64,000 nucleotides of DNA, from contig NZ_JAATOO010000009.1 in the NCBI RefSeq assembly GCF_011806575.1, positions 1-64,000 of the forward strand, in the 5' to 3' direction. Of the stretch, positions 36,783-46,464 are shown in pieces (the first letter of the stretch is position 1; each line of letters begins with the position of its first letter). This DNA comes from Vibrio hepatarius (GTDB lineage: Bacteria; Pseudomonadota; Gammaproteobacteria; Enterobacterales; Vibrionaceae). Below the pieces are notes generated by a model, which did not search any database, was not told the origin of the DNA, and was given only the letters and a program-made list of their open reading frames with translations. The translations under genes were made by a program, and so were the position numbers.

Positions 36783-38702
36783 ATGAACTATAAAAATAAC
36801 TTACCTCTACTCGGTAAAGTCGCAGTTGCAGTAGCTGCTTCGGTTTCTGTATCTGCTTGGGCAGATACCTACAATGAAGCGCCTCAGCTTAAAGACATGG
36901 TTAACGCAGGCCAGCTACCACCTGTGGTTGAGCGTTTACCAGAAAACCCATTGGTAGTACAACCGTTTGAATCTGTAGGCCAATACGGTGGTACGCTAAA
37001 CCTAGTCGGCAAAGTGGTTGATAACGGTCATCGTATTCGTACCATCGCTTACGACAACTTGTTCAGCTTTGACGTAAACTACTCAAAAGTATTGCCTAAC
37101 CTAGCAACAGGCTTCACCGCTAGCCCAGACAACAAAGAGTTCACTATTACACTGCGTAAAGGAGTGAAATGGTCTGATGGTGCGCCGTTTACCGCTGAAG
37201 ATATCGCGTTTTACATCAATGATGTAATCGGCGACCCAGAGCACTCAGGTAACCGCCCACTGGCGCTACCAACGCACGATGCAGCGAAAGCGGAAGTGCT
37301 TGACCCTTACACGGTGAAAATCACGCTGACAAAACCAAATGGCTTGTTTATTCGTAGCCTTGCGACGGTAGATAGCGAAAGCTTTACGGCATTCCCGAAA
37401 CACTACTGCTCTCAGTTTATTCCTAAGTTTAATGACAAAGCAGAAGCGAACGCGAAAGAAGCAGGTTTTGATTCTTGGCGTCAATACGCGTCAACGAAGT
37501 GTGAAGCTCATTACTTTATGGAGCACTACAGCAACGTTGATCGCCCTGTCATGACGGCATGGAAAGTGAAAACACCACCGGGTCCAAACGCAAGTTTTGC
37601 TGAGTTTGAGCGCAACCCTTACTACTGGCAGGTTGATACAGAAGGTAATCAGCTTCCTTACCTAGATTCTGTTCGCTGGCGTTACAGCGAAGACCAAGAA
37701 GAAATGGTACTTCGCGCGGCGAACGGTGAGGCAGATTACCAACATCGTCATATCGGTAAGCCAAACTACCGTTCACTACTGATCGAAAACGAGAAGAAGA
37801 GCGGCTACACTTACGAGTTCCGTCCAAGCACTCGTAGTACAGAGCTGGCAATTGCACTAAACCAAACGGCAAAAGATCCAGTTAAGCGTGAGCTTTTCCA
37901 AAACAAAGATTTCCGTATTGCACTTTCACACGCGATTGACCGTGAAGAAATCAGCGAAACGGTATTCTCTGGTGCGGTAGGTCCATACCAAGCTGCACCA
38001 CTAGAAATCTCGCCATTCTACGATGAAGAGATGGCAATGCAGTACACTGAGTTCGACCTAGACAAAGCGAACAAGATCTTAGACTCTCTAGGTTTGGATA
38101 AGCGTGACAAAGAAGGCTACCGTCTAATGAAAAACGGTGAGCGTCTGCGTATCGAAGCGATGTCTAAAGTGAACGACAAAGGCGTTCTGGCGGACTCTCT
38201 CGAGCTGGTTAAAAACCAATGGAAAGACGTGGGTGTGATGCTGGATATCCGTATCCTAGAAATCAACCACGTGGTGAACCTGCGTTTGACTAACGACTTC
38301 GACATGATTCCAATCGTGGGTGATGGTGGTGTGGGTATCATTGATGAAGCGCGTCACTACATGCCATTTAGTCCAGAATCCACATGGGGCTTAGGTTACT
38401 ACCTATGGGCAAGTAAGCCAGACAGTGAGTTCGCCGTTGAGCCGCCAGCACACGTTAAGAAGCAGCTTGATTTGTGGAAAAAGCTAGAAGCGACGTCTTC
38501 ACAAGAAGCACAGTACAAGTACATGGAAGAGATCATGGATATCGCCAAAGAGAACTTCTATGTCATCGGTACGGTTGAGTCACTGCCTGTCGGCGTCGTC
38601 GTGAACGACAAGCTACAGAACGTGCCTGAGAACATGCCACAGTCGTGGACGTTCCCAACACCGGGACCAATGCGTATGGGCCAGTTGTGGAAACAACAAT
38701 AA
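36783..38702 (+). CDS. ABC transporter substrate-binding protein, family 5 (Dpp/Opp-like)
   Basis: 639-aa periplasmic binding protein with a signal peptide (about 1-27, ending AWA-D). SBP_bac_5 features include LATGFTASPDNKEFTITLRKGVKWSDGAPFTAEDIAFY and RNPYYWQVDTEGNQLPYLDSVRW. Family 5 proteins bind peptides or oligosaccharides. Position between DUF2264 and two permeases in a KdgR regulon suggests unsaturated or sulfated oligosaccharides; this is inference. GGGAG precedes the ATG. A strong terminator follows, and the permease genes lie 494 bases on, so binding protein can be made in excess. Confidence 0.9.
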   Translation: MNYKNNLPLLGKVAVAVAASVSVSAWADTYNEAPQLKDMVNAGQLPPVVERLPENPLVVQPFESVGQYGGTLNLVGKVVDNGHRIRTIAYDNLFSFDVNYSKVLPNLATGFTASPDNKEFTITLRKGVKWSDGAPFTAEDIAFYINDVIGDPEHSGNRPLALPTHDAAKAEVLDPYTVKITLTKPNGLFIRSLATVDSESFTAFPKHYCSQFIPKFNDKAEANAKEAGFDSWRQYASTKCEAHYFMEHYSNVDRPVMTAWKVKTPPGPNASFAEFERNPYYWQVDTEGNQLPYLDSVRWRYSEDQEEMVLRAANGEADYQHRHIGKPNYRSLLIENEKKSGYTYEFRPSTRSTELAIALNQTAKDPVKRELFQNKDFRIALSHAIDREEISETVFSGAVGPYQAAPLEISPFYDEEMAMQYTEFDLDKANKILDSLGLDKRDKEGYRLMKNGERLRIEAMSKVNDKGVLADSLELVKNQWKDVGVMLDIRILEINHVVNLRLTNDFDMIPIVGDGGVGIIDEARHYMPFSPESTWGLGYYLWASKPDSEFAVEPPAHVKKQLDLWKKLEATSSQEAQYKYMEEIMDIAKENFYVIGTVESLPVGVVVNDKLQNVPENMPQSWTFPTPGPMRMGQLWKQQ

Positions 38703-38720
38703 TCTGATTCTTTAAGACTA

Positions 38721-38750
38721 AGCCCCGCTGATTCAGCGGGGCTTTTTTTT
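38721..38750 (+). terminator. Terminator after the binding-protein gene
   Basis: A 10-bp stem (AGCCCCGCTG with CAGCGGGGCT) with a 3-base loop and eight T residues, 18 bases after the stop codon. Confidence 0.93.
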
Positions 38751-39196
38751 GTCATTAAAATCTTCCATATTCTATTGAAATATCGTCCTTAGATACCGGT
38801 TGAAACATCGTTGCTTACTTAAAATCGATAGGGTGTAAGTGGATTATTCGGCTTTCGACTCTGCCTTAATATGTACAACTCTAGGCACATGAACATCGGT
38901 TCTCATTCCCTGCTTTCCCAGCTCAATTTTACCTTGGCTTAAACATGTAATTTGTGAATATCTAGTACAAATAGTATGGGCTTGATCACGAATTGTATCT
39001 TTCTAAACGATCGTGTACACACAAAAATGAAAAAGCGTTTTAAAAATAAATAATGGTGCGTTCTAATAATAATGAATAGGGAGCGTGGTTATTAAATCTG
39101 TTTCATTACAGATGAGCGCTAGCAGAGTTCCGTACTCACGCTCTCAAATTTCTATGATTGACTATTCCTCAACAGGACTGGAATTAAGGAACAAAC
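38751..39196. other. Long promoter region of the permease/ATPase operon
   Basis: About 450 bases without a gene. It contains one good KdgR box (39028-39042) and two degenerate half-like copies (TGAAATATCGTCCTT at 38776-38790 and TGAAACATCGTTGCT at 38801-38815). No small gene or RNA structure was convincing. Confidence 0.55.
39028..39042. promoter_or_regulatory. KdgR-type box before the ABC permease operon
   Basis: TGAAAAAGCGTTTTA lies 155 bases before the first permease start, farther than at other genes, implying a long untranslated leader or a more distal promoter. Confidence 0.72.
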
Positions 39197-40204
39197 ATGA
39201 GCAGTTTTTTTCTGTTTATAGGTAAGCGGTTGTTATCCATTTTGGTGACAGTTTTCGCCGTATCTATTGTTATTTTTGCGGTGATAGATTTACCGCCCGG
39301 TGACTTCGCTTCATCGAAAATTGCTGAGCTTCAATCAATGGGACAAACCGTTGACCCTCAGATGATCTATACCTTGCGTGAAATGTACGGCTTAGATAAG
39401 CCACTATTAGTTCGTTACGCTGATTGGATGTTAGGCCTAATGACAGGCGACCTAGGCATCTCTCTTACCAACAACCAACCAGTATGGGAAACCATCGAAC
39501 CACGTATCTGGCCTACCGTTGCATTAGCAGGCGCTGTATTCCTATTCCAATTCCTTATCGCAATTCCGATCGGCATGTATTCTGCGCTACGTCAGTACTC
39601 TTGGGGTGACTACGTTGCAACGATTTTTGGCTTTATTGGTATGGCGACACCTAACTTCGTTATCGCAATCTTGGCGCTACTTATCGGTTACTACAGCTTC
39701 GATACTGTTGTCTCTGGTCTGTATTCAGAAGAGTTTCTTGACCAGCCAATGTCTTGGGCGAAGTTCCTTGACGCCGCATCTCGTAGCTGGATTTACATTG
39801 TAGTGGTGGGTACGGCAGGTCTGGCTGGCATTATTCGTATCATGCGCGCTAACTTACTTGATGAGCTGAAAAAGCCCTACGTTAAGACAGCCCGCGCGAA
39901 AGGTCAGACTGAAGCAAAACTTATCATGAAGTACCCAGTGCGTATCGCTATCTTGCCAATCGTCTCGACGATCGGTTGGATGCTTCCAGCTCTGCTTGGA
40001 GCAGACATCATTGTTAGCCAAGTAATGAACATTCCTACACTTGGTCCACTGATGCTATCAGCACTGCGCGCACAAGACATGTATGTAGCGGGCGATGTTC
40101 TGCTGATTATGTCCATTCTCACCATCATCGGTACGTTGATTTCAGACCTGCTGCTCTACTGGGTTGACCCACGAGTTCGAGTAGGCGTAGCGAAGGAGTT
40201 TTAA
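39197..40204 (+). CDS. ABC transporter permease, OppB/DppB type
   Basis: 335-aa inner-membrane permease with an N-terminal helix (about 9-31) and five to six further helices. The binding-protein-dependent permease (EAA-like) segment is RANLLDELKKPYVKTARAKGQTEAKLIMKYPVR. It is first of the permease-permease-ATPase unit; the partner permease starts 3 bases after its stop. AAGGAAC lies before the ATG. It should pair with the family-5 binding protein upstream. Confidence 0.92.
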   Translation: MSSFFLFIGKRLLSILVTVFAVSIVIFAVIDLPPGDFASSKIAELQSMGQTVDPQMIYTLREMYGLDKPLLVRYADWMLGLMTGDLGISLTNNQPVWETIEPRIWPTVALAGAVFLFQFLIAIPIGMYSALRQYSWGDYVATIFGFIGMATPNFVIAILALLIGYYSFDTVVSGLYSEEFLDQPMSWAKFLDAASRSWIYIVVVGTAGLAGIIRIMRANLLDELKKPYVKTARAKGQTEAKLIMKYPVRIAILPIVSTIGWMLPALLGADIIVSQVMNIPTLGPLMLSALRAQDMYVAGDVLLIMSILTIIGTLISDLLLYWVDPRVRVGVAKEF

Positions 40205-40207
40205 GTC

Positions 40208-41368
40208 ATGACCGCTTCAACATTGAATTTATTTGGTCGAGTATTCGGCCGCAAGAAAAAACAACTGGATCTGAGCACTGCAACCCAGTGGCAATTGATC
40301 GGTCTTAAGATGCGCCAGCATAAACTGGCTTGGTACAGCATGTGGTTCTTGGCGCTCATCTACTTTGTCGCCATCTTTGCTGAGTTCTTCGCACCGTTTG
40401 ACCCAAGTGACAACTGGCGTCGTTACACATATGCGCCACCTCAGGCGGTCAGCTTTATCGAATCAACGGATGACGGCTGGCGTTGGGCACCACACTTGGA
40501 CTTTTACAAGAGCAAGACGGACCCACGTACGTTAAAACGTCATTACACGTTGGATGAAAGCAAGAAAGTGTACTTCTCGTTCTTTGGCAAGACAGAGACT
40601 TACCAATTACTTGGCTTTATCCCAATGAACCGCAAGTTCATCACACCGGATAATCCAAAGCAGCCGTTCTTTATCCTTGGTTCTGACCGTATGGGTCGAG
40701 ACATGCTCTCGCGTCTAATTTACGGCGCTCGAATCTCGCTTTCCGTTGGTTTGATGGGGGTATTCACCACGTTCGTGCTTGGTATCGTGATCGGTGGTAT
40801 CTCAGGTTACTTTGGTGGTGCGATCGATAACTTCATTCAGCGTAGTATCGAATTCATGAAGTCGATTCCAACCCTACCGCTATGGATGGCATTGTCTGCG
40901 TCCTTGCCGGCGGAGTGGAGTTCGCTGACGAAATACTTCCTGATCACCATTATTCTTGGTTTGGTTTCCTGGCCAGATATGGCGCGTGTTGTACGAAGCC
41001 GCTTTATGTCATTACGCAGCGAAGAATACGTTGCCGCAGCGTGGCTAGATGGTAATACACCGTTTGAAATCATCCGCCGTTACATGGTGCCTAACTTCCT
41101 TAGTCACATCATCGCGGTGGTAACATTAGCGATTCCGGCAATGATCTTGGGTGAAACAGCGCTAAGTTTCCTAGGCCTTGGTTTACAAGCGCCAATGGTA
41201 AGCTGGGGTGTACTACTGCAAGAAGCGCAAAACATCCGCGCACTAGCGGAAGCGTCTTGGTTACTTATCCCTGCAGTAGCGGTAGTTGTGGTTATCTTAG
41301 CAATGAACTTTGTTGGTGATGGTTTGCGTGATGCTTGCGACCCATACCATGACCAAGGAGCGAAATAA
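40208..41368 (+). CDS. ABC transporter permease, OppC/DppC type
   Basis: 386 aa. A first membrane helix (about 45-65) is followed by a long periplasmic stretch of about 110 residues that carries FILGSDRMGRDMLSRLIYGARISLSVG, the hallmark of OppC-type permeases, then about five helices with the EAA-like loop RSRFMSLRSEEYVAAAWLDGNTPFEIIRRYMVPN. The stop codon overlaps the next start (TAATG), so the ATPase is translationally coupled. Confidence 0.92.
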   Translation: MTASTLNLFGRVFGRKKKQLDLSTATQWQLIGLKMRQHKLAWYSMWFLALIYFVAIFAEFFAPFDPSDNWRRYTYAPPQAVSFIESTDDGWRWAPHLDFYKSKTDPRTLKRHYTLDESKKVYFSFFGKTETYQLLGFIPMNRKFITPDNPKQPFFILGSDRMGRDMLSRLIYGARISLSVGLMGVFTTFVLGIVIGGISGYFGGAIDNFIQRSIEFMKSIPTLPLWMALSASLPAEWSSLTKYFLITIILGLVSWPDMARVVRSRFMSLRSEEYVAAAWLDGNTPFEIIRRYMVPNFLSHIIAVVTLAIPAMILGETALSFLGLGLQAPMVSWGVLLQEAQNIRALAEASWLLIPAVAVVVVILAMNFVGDGLRDACDPYHDQGAK

Positions 41369-43068
41369 TGAAAAAACGTATTTTACAGGTTAAAGATCTT
41401 AACGTGAGCTTCCCGACCAGCACGGAACATTTTCACGCAGTCAAAGGCGTGAGCTTTGAACTGTTCCGTGGTGAGACTCTATCTGTGATTGGTGAATCGG
41501 GTTCAGGTAAATCGGTCACGTCGTCTGCCATCATGCAGCTACTGGATAAGCCGGGCCGTATCGATTCAGGTGAGATCCTCTACGAAGACGAGTCTGGACA
41601 GATCATCGATATTGCTCAGATTGATCCACGCAGCAAAGAAATGCGTTACATGCGCTGCTTTAATATCTCTTTGGTATCGCAAGAGCCAATGGCGGCGCTG
41701 AGCCCGGTTCACACTGTTGGTGACCAGATTAAAGAAGTGCTTTGCTTGGTTGACCCAAACATCACGAAAGAAGGTGCTCACGCTCGTGCACTAGAGCTAC
41801 TTCATCAAGTGCAGATGCCCGAGCCGGAAACGCTGATCAACAAATACTCGTTTGAGTTGTCAGGCGGCCAGCGCCAGCGTGTGGTCATCGCGATGGCCGT
41901 GGCGTCGAACCCAGACATCTTGATTGCCGATGAACCAACAACGGCGCTTGACGTTACCACGCAGGCAGAAATTCTTGACCTGTTTGCGGATTTACAACGT
42001 CAGTTTGGTATGGCGATTCTGTTCATTACTCACGACTTAGGTGTGGTTGCGCAAATATCCGACCGTGTTGCGGTAATGGAGAAAGGCGTATTGGTAGAGT
42101 GTGGCGAGGTCAGACAGATCTTCGAAAACCCACAACACCCATACACTTGTAAACTGATGGAAGCGACTCGCGCGCTAGAAAAACCTTCTGCGGTGAAAGT
42201 CCCGTTTGATTTATCCGCGCAAGGAGTCGCTAGCCCGATTCTTAACCTTCAAAGCGTATCGAAAGTGTTCGAGAAGCCAGCGAAGATGTTCCAGAAAAAG
42301 CAGTTTATGACTGCGGTAGACGACGCAAACCTGATTCTTTATCCGGGGGAGTCGTTGGGTATCGTGGGTGAGTCTGGTTCAGGTAAAAGTACCTTGGGAC
42401 GCGCGATTCTGGGCATGTCACCGGCAAGTTCCGGTAGCATCCAATATGTCGATTTGAAAACTAAGACAGATATTGAGCTTTCAGACTACAAACGCCAAAA
42501 ACGCGACCCACTTTTTGCGGATCTGCGTTTGATCTTCCAAGACCCGTGGTCTTCGCTTAACCCGCGTATGACGGTATTCGATATCATTGAAGAGCCGCTA
42601 ATCAAACTGCGCACAGAGATGAACAAAAAAGCGCGTGAAGAACGCGTGCGTAACATCATGAAGTGGGTCGGGTTGCCACCAGAGTTTTCAAGCCGTTACC
42701 CGCACGCATTCTCTGGTGGTCAGCGCCAGCGTATCGTTATCGCTCGCGCACTAGTGACGATTCCGAAAGTGGTAATCGCCGATGAAGCCACCGCGGCACT
42801 GGACGTATCTTTGCGCTCTCAGGTTTTAGACCTACTGATTGAGTTCCAGAATACTTACGGTACGGCGTTTATTCTGATCACGCACGATATCGCAACTGTG
42901 AAGTACTTCTGCGACCGCGTATTGGTATTGCAACACGGAAAAATCGTTGAGCAGGGCGACGTGGAACAAGTGATTTTCAACCCTCAAGAAGAGTACACCA
43001 AAGAGCTTATCTCTGCAGTTCCAGTCGCGGAGTTACCGCCAGAGGTGGCGATAAAAAAGAGCGCATAA
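41368..43068 (+). CDS. ABC transporter ATPase, two nucleotide-binding domains fused (DppD-DppF type)
   Basis: 566 aa with two complete ABC domains in one chain. Both have GESGSGKS Walker A motifs (near residues 38 and 331), LSGGQRQR or FSGGQRQR signatures, and Walker B sequences ILIADEPTTALD and VVIADEATAALD. The second Walker B has Ala in place of the usual Pro after the catalytic Glu, a mild variation. It powers the family-5 importer encoded just upstream. A terminator follows. Confidence 0.94.
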   Translation: MKKRILQVKDLNVSFPTSTEHFHAVKGVSFELFRGETLSVIGESGSGKSVTSSAIMQLLDKPGRIDSGEILYEDESGQIIDIAQIDPRSKEMRYMRCFNISLVSQEPMAALSPVHTVGDQIKEVLCLVDPNITKEGAHARALELLHQVQMPEPETLINKYSFELSGGQRQRVVIAMAVASNPDILIADEPTTALDVTTQAEILDLFADLQRQFGMAILFITHDLGVVAQISDRVAVMEKGVLVECGEVRQIFENPQHPYTCKLMEATRALEKPSAVKVPFDLSAQGVASPILNLQSVSKVFEKPAKMFQKKQFMTAVDDANLILYPGESLGIVGESGSGKSTLGRAILGMSPASSGSIQYVDLKTKTDIELSDYKRQKRDPLFADLRLIFQDPWSSLNPRMTVFDIIEEPLIKLRTEMNKKAREERVRNIMKWVGLPPEFSSRYPHAFSGGQRQRIVIARALVTIPKVVIADEATAALDVSLRSQVLDLLIEFQNTYGTAFILITHDIATVKYFCDRVLVLQHGKIVEQGDVEQVIFNPQEEYTKELISAVPVAELPPEVAIKKSA

Positions 43069-43098
43069 CCTCATAGATTCTATGGGGTGAAGCCTGCG

Positions 43099-43130
43099 AA
43101 AAGCCTCCTGTCCAACTGGGGGCTTTTTTA
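43099..43130 (+). terminator. Terminator of the ABC operon
   Basis: Stem AAAAGCCTCC with GGGGGCTTTT (one wobble pair) and a 9-base loop, ending in a T run, 30 bases after the ATPase stop. The chemoreceptor gene starts 34 bases further on. Confidence 0.8.
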
Positions 43131-43163
43131 TCGGTGCAATTCAAACCTTTGAGGGAACAAAGA

Positions 43164-45128
43164 ATGTTGAAAAACTTGTCGATTGTTAAACGTGTCTATC
43201 TGATGATCACGTTTGTCACCGCGTTATTATTGACCGTTTGCGCCATGTCGATCTGGCAGGGAAGACACCTCATCGCGCAACTCGAGCAGATTTCGGCTTA
43301 TCAGATGGCTGACATGCAAACCAATGCAAGCAGCTTAAGCCTAGTTAGTGATATTAAAAATAACGTGTTGTCGATACCTGGTTCGGATGAACAACAGTTG
43401 GTTGAGCTCAAACAAGATCTGGAAAGCAGTATACAAATGCTTCGTGAAGCGGCGGCTCAAACCCAAAGTACTGGCTATATTGGAAGCGGTTTGAGTGAAG
43501 ACTTGAATCAGTTGTTTGCCAATATGGATAAAAGCTTGGCGCGTAGCGAGGAACTGGAAAAAGATCAGCACCGATATCAATCAGCAATCAATCGATTAAA
43601 GCGAACCATCTATACCTTGGCCGCTACGACCGATGATATGAACACCTCGATGGTTGCCGAAAACTACAGCGGCCAAATCGACAGTTTAACCTTCAATATT
43701 GACCGAGCACTACTTAGCAATGACATCACTGTTGTAGAGCAGTTGATTGGCAAAAACCGATCGCTCGCGGCATCTATTCGGCAGCAAGGGAGTCAGTTAG
43801 ACGAACGTAGTCGACAGTTTTCTAAACGCGACCTAGCGTTAGTCGAGAAAGTTCTTTATAGCGCCATTGACGAACAAGGGGTAGTCAACAAGCACCTTGT
43901 CGCGTTAGAGAATCAGCGAGCGATTCATGTAAAAGCGCAAATGATTTCCGAAAAACTGCACTTGCTCGAAACCAACCTTGAGTTAGCAAAACAACAACTG
44001 CTCGAACAGGTCAACATGCAGGTAGCGGTTTCACAAGAAAAGCAGAGTCAGCATCAACTGCAGTTAGTCTTGTTTGTTTCTATTATGGGCGCTGTTGGTA
44101 TTGTATTTATCGTGACGTTGTCACGAGAGCTCAAGCACAGTCTTAAGAGCCTAATCAGTGCAATTGAAAAAATGGCGAATAAACAACTCACGTTTTCTGT
44201 AGATAAAAAACTGACCGGTGAGTTTGCCCAACTGGCCGAGCACCTAGAAATTTTGCGCCTTTCACAACTCAGCATCGTTGATACGCTGCAACTTAGCGCA
44301 AAGGAGATGGGAGAAACCACTACGAAGAATTCCGAGTATACCTCTTCAATCACGGATTCTATGGCTGTACAAGCAGAGAAGTCGGCGCTAGTAGTAAAGC
44401 ATACCAATGAACTGCAATGCTTGATTGAGAATATCGCCATGCAGAGTGAATCCGGTGCGCAACAGTCTGACGTCGCGACAGAAGAAGTGCTTAAGAGCGA
44501 CCAGAACGTGAGTCAAAACATCGTTAGGCACAAGGAACTGGACGAAAAGCTGCGATTGGCAGTGGAAGTGATTCATCGCTTACAGCAGCGCGCCCTGCAA
44601 ATTACCAAAGCGATGACCTTTATCGAAGAGGTTGCCCAGCAAACCAATTTACTCGCCCTAAATGCAGCTATTGAGTCTGCCAGAGCCGGCGAACACGGAC
44701 GCGGTTTTGCCGTAGTGTCGGATGAGGTAAGAAGCTTAGCCGAACGGACCTCAAAAACCGTGGACGAAATCCACGGTGTTGTGGAGGCGCTAAATCTTGA
44801 CGTTGACAAAGCGGTTTGTGAGATCGAATCCTGTAGTCACGATATGAAGGTCTCAATGGAAAGTGCTACCAATACATTTGAATCCGTTACTAAAGTTAAG
44901 ATTTGTTTGGAGCAAACTAATCGAATTGCTCAGAGTATTTCGACCGCGACAATAAAACAGCGACAATTAGCTAATTATATTGTTGAACAATTAGCTGTGG
45001 TTGAAAAACACTCACAAAATAACCACAAAAAAGTTAAGAATTTAGCCCAATTAGGTACGCAGCTAAAATTAACATCCGAGAAACAAAATAATATCGTTAC
45101 GCAATTCTTTATTTGCGAGGAAAATTAA
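43164..45128 (+). CDS. Methyl-accepting chemotaxis protein inside the PUL
   Basis: 654-aa chemoreceptor. Helix 1 (about 10-30) and helix 2 (about 305-325) flank a long helical periplasmic sensor of about 275 residues, larger than a four-helix bundle and possibly of the helical bimodular type. A HAMP domain (about 327-385) and the signalling domain follow, with tip [41 protein letters not shown] 43164 has GAGGG; a GTG start ten codons earlier overlaps the terminator and is less likely. Its place between transporter and kdgR suggests it senses glycan breakdown products or the loaded binding protein; this is inference. Confidence 0.9.
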   Translation: MLKNLSIVKRVYLMITFVTALLLTVCAMSIWQGRHLIAQLEQISAYQMADMQTNASSLSLVSDIKNNVLSIPGSDEQQLVELKQDLESSIQMLREAAAQTQSTGYIGSGLSEDLNQLFANMDKSLARSEELEKDQHRYQSAINRLKRTIYTLAATTDDMNTSMVAENYSGQIDSLTFNIDRALLSNDITVVEQLIGKNRSLAASIRQQGSQLDERSRQFSKRDLALVEKVLYSAIDEQGVVNKHLVALENQRAIHVKAQMISEKLHLLETNLELAKQQLLEQVNMQVAVSQEKQSQHQLQLVLFVSIMGAVGIVFIVTLSRELKHSLKSLISAIEKMANKQLTFSVDKKLTGEFAQLAEHLEILRLSQLSIVDTLQLSAKEMGETTTKNSEYTSSITDSMAVQAEKSALVVKHTNELQCLIENIAMQSESGAQQSDVATEEVLKSDQNVSQNIVRHKELDEKLRLAVEVIHRLQQRALQITKAMTFIEEVAQQTNLLALNAAIESARAGEHGRGFAVVSDEVRSLAERTSKTVDEIHGVVEALNLDVDKAVCEIESCSHDMKVSMESATNTFESVTKVKICLEQTNRIAQSISTATIKQRQLANYIVEQLAVVEKHSQNNHKKVKNLAQLGTQLKLTSEKQNNIVTQFFICEEN

Positions 45129-45449
45129 TTAACAAAAAGCCATCACACAATCGAATGATATATTGATTAGTGTGATGTTGCTTCAAAAACCTTTAAGGTC
45201 AAAAGTTTAGCGTTTCAATAGCTTAGAGGTGTATGGGCTGGTAGATATGAGACCGCCTATACAAAAACAGAGTAATGGCTCTTTTTTTTTGTAGAACATT
45301 ATTTTAAATTGTATGAAAAATTGTATGAAATAAATTTGTCAGCATAGCCTAAAAAATTAAATAATAGGCATCACTGGAAAAGCAATGAAGTTTTGCATGA
45401 TGCATTGAACTTCAATGAAGTGTGCTGGATAACGAGATAGGTAATAATA
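45129..45449. other. Spacer between the chemoreceptor gene and kdgR
   Basis: 321 AT-rich bases. A weak AGAG...CTCT stem with eight T residues (about 45271-45297) may end the chemoreceptor message. An imperfect inverted repeat, TGAAGTT at 45386-45392 with AACTTCA at 45408-45414 around TGCATGATGCA, lies just before kdgR and could be its operator or a leader hairpin. No good KdgR box of the common type was found. Confidence 0.5.
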
Positions 45450-46238
45450 ATGACTAATGGGAAACAACCTGAATCAGTTTCTTCTGTACTAAAAACATTC
45501 GGTATTTTACAAGCCCTGAGCACTCAAAAAGACATCGGCATCAGTGAATTGGCTCAGCGCCTAATGATGTCAAAAAGCACGGTTTACCGCTTTCTGCAAA
45601 CAATGAAAACAATGGGTTACGTATCGCAAGAGGGTGAGAGTGAAAACTACTCACTGACTTTGAAGTTGTTTGAGCTGGGGTCTACAGCATTGGAATACGT
45701 TGATTTGGTTGATCTAGCGGATATTGAGATGCGTCGTATCTCTGATCTTACGCTAGAAGCGCTTCACTTGGGCGCGCTAGATGGTGATAGCATCATCTAC
45801 ATCCACAAGATTGACTCCAAGTACAACCTGCGCATGCAATCGCGCGTGGGCCGTCGTAATCCTCTTTACTCAACTGCTATCGGTAAAGTCCTGCTTGCAG
45901 AGCGTGAAGAAGACGATGTAAAACGCATTCTAAGCGACGTAGAGTTCACTAAATCGACAGAACGTACGCACGAGACGATTGAGTCACTGATTGACGAGCT
46001 ATACACAGTCCGTGAAGTTGGCTTTGGTGAAGATAACGAAGAGCAAGAAGTGGGGCTACGCTGTTTAGCGGTGCCTGTATACGATCGTTTCAACAATGTT
46101 GTCGCTGGTATGAGTGTCTCATTACCAACGATCCGTTTTACTGAAGAGAAGAAGGCTGAGTACATTGCTGAGCTTCACGCAGCCGCAGCGCGTATTTCTC
46201 ACAAGCTAGGTTGTAAAGAGTACCCTCACGGTAAATAA
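45450..46238 (+). CDS. kdgR: IclR-family transcriptional regulator KdgR
   Basis: 262 aa. It strongly resembles E. coli KdgR over its whole length: QPESVSSVLKTFGILQALS, then the winged-HTH segment MMSKSTVYRFLQTMKTMGYVSQEGESENYSLTLKLFELG, and the effector domain with YIHKIDSKYNLRMQSRVGRRNPLYSTAIGKVLLA and YGEDNEEQE-like text. KdgR represses pectin/uronate genes and is released by KDG. The eleven KdgR-type boxes in the window make it the likely master regulator of this locus. Its own promoter has no clear box. A terminator follows. Confidence 0.95.
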   Translation: MTNGKQPESVSSVLKTFGILQALSTQKDIGISELAQRLMMSKSTVYRFLQTMKTMGYVSQEGESENYSLTLKLFELGSTALEYVDLVDLADIEMRRISDLTLEALHLGALDGDSIIYIHKIDSKYNLRMQSRVGRRNPLYSTAIGKVLLAEREEDDVKRILSDVEFTKSTERTHETIESLIDELYTVREVGFGEDNEEQEVGLRCLAVPVYDRFNNVVAGMSVSLPTIRFTEEKKAEYIAELHAAAARISHKLGCKEYPHGK

Positions 46239-46256
46239 GAGCACACAAGCTTCTAC

Positions 46257-46283
46257 AAGCCCGCTATCAAAGCGGGCTTTTTT
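46257..46283 (+). terminator. Terminator of kdgR
   Basis: A 9-bp stem (AAGCCCGCT with AGCGGGCTT) and 5-base loop, followed by T residues, 18 bases after the stop codon. Confidence 0.9.
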
Positions 46284-46415
46284 GTTACCTTTGATGACCT
46301 GTGTGCACTTGAATGCGCATCATTAGCTTGGATTTTATACCAAGATAATTCAGCCCGCTAATTAAGAGGTTAGCGACGGTGGTCGAAAACGGTCAAAGGA
46401 TAGAACTCGATAAAC

Positions 46416-46440
46416 AAAAAAGCCCGGCTCAAGGCCGGGC
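46416..46440 (-). terminator. Terminator of the OprD-type porin gene (minus direction)
   Basis: GCCCGGC with GCCGGGC stem and short loop; read on the minus strand it ends in a T run. It lies 25 bases beyond the porin stop. Confidence 0.88.
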
Positions 46441-46464
46441 GAAGAGTAAAGGCAGGTTGAAGCG

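Noticed and set aside
44054..44440. A 128-codon minus-strand open frame in the PUL chemoreceptor gene
   Set aside because: It covers the HAMP and signalling coding part in reverse; Ser/Cys-rich accidental translation.
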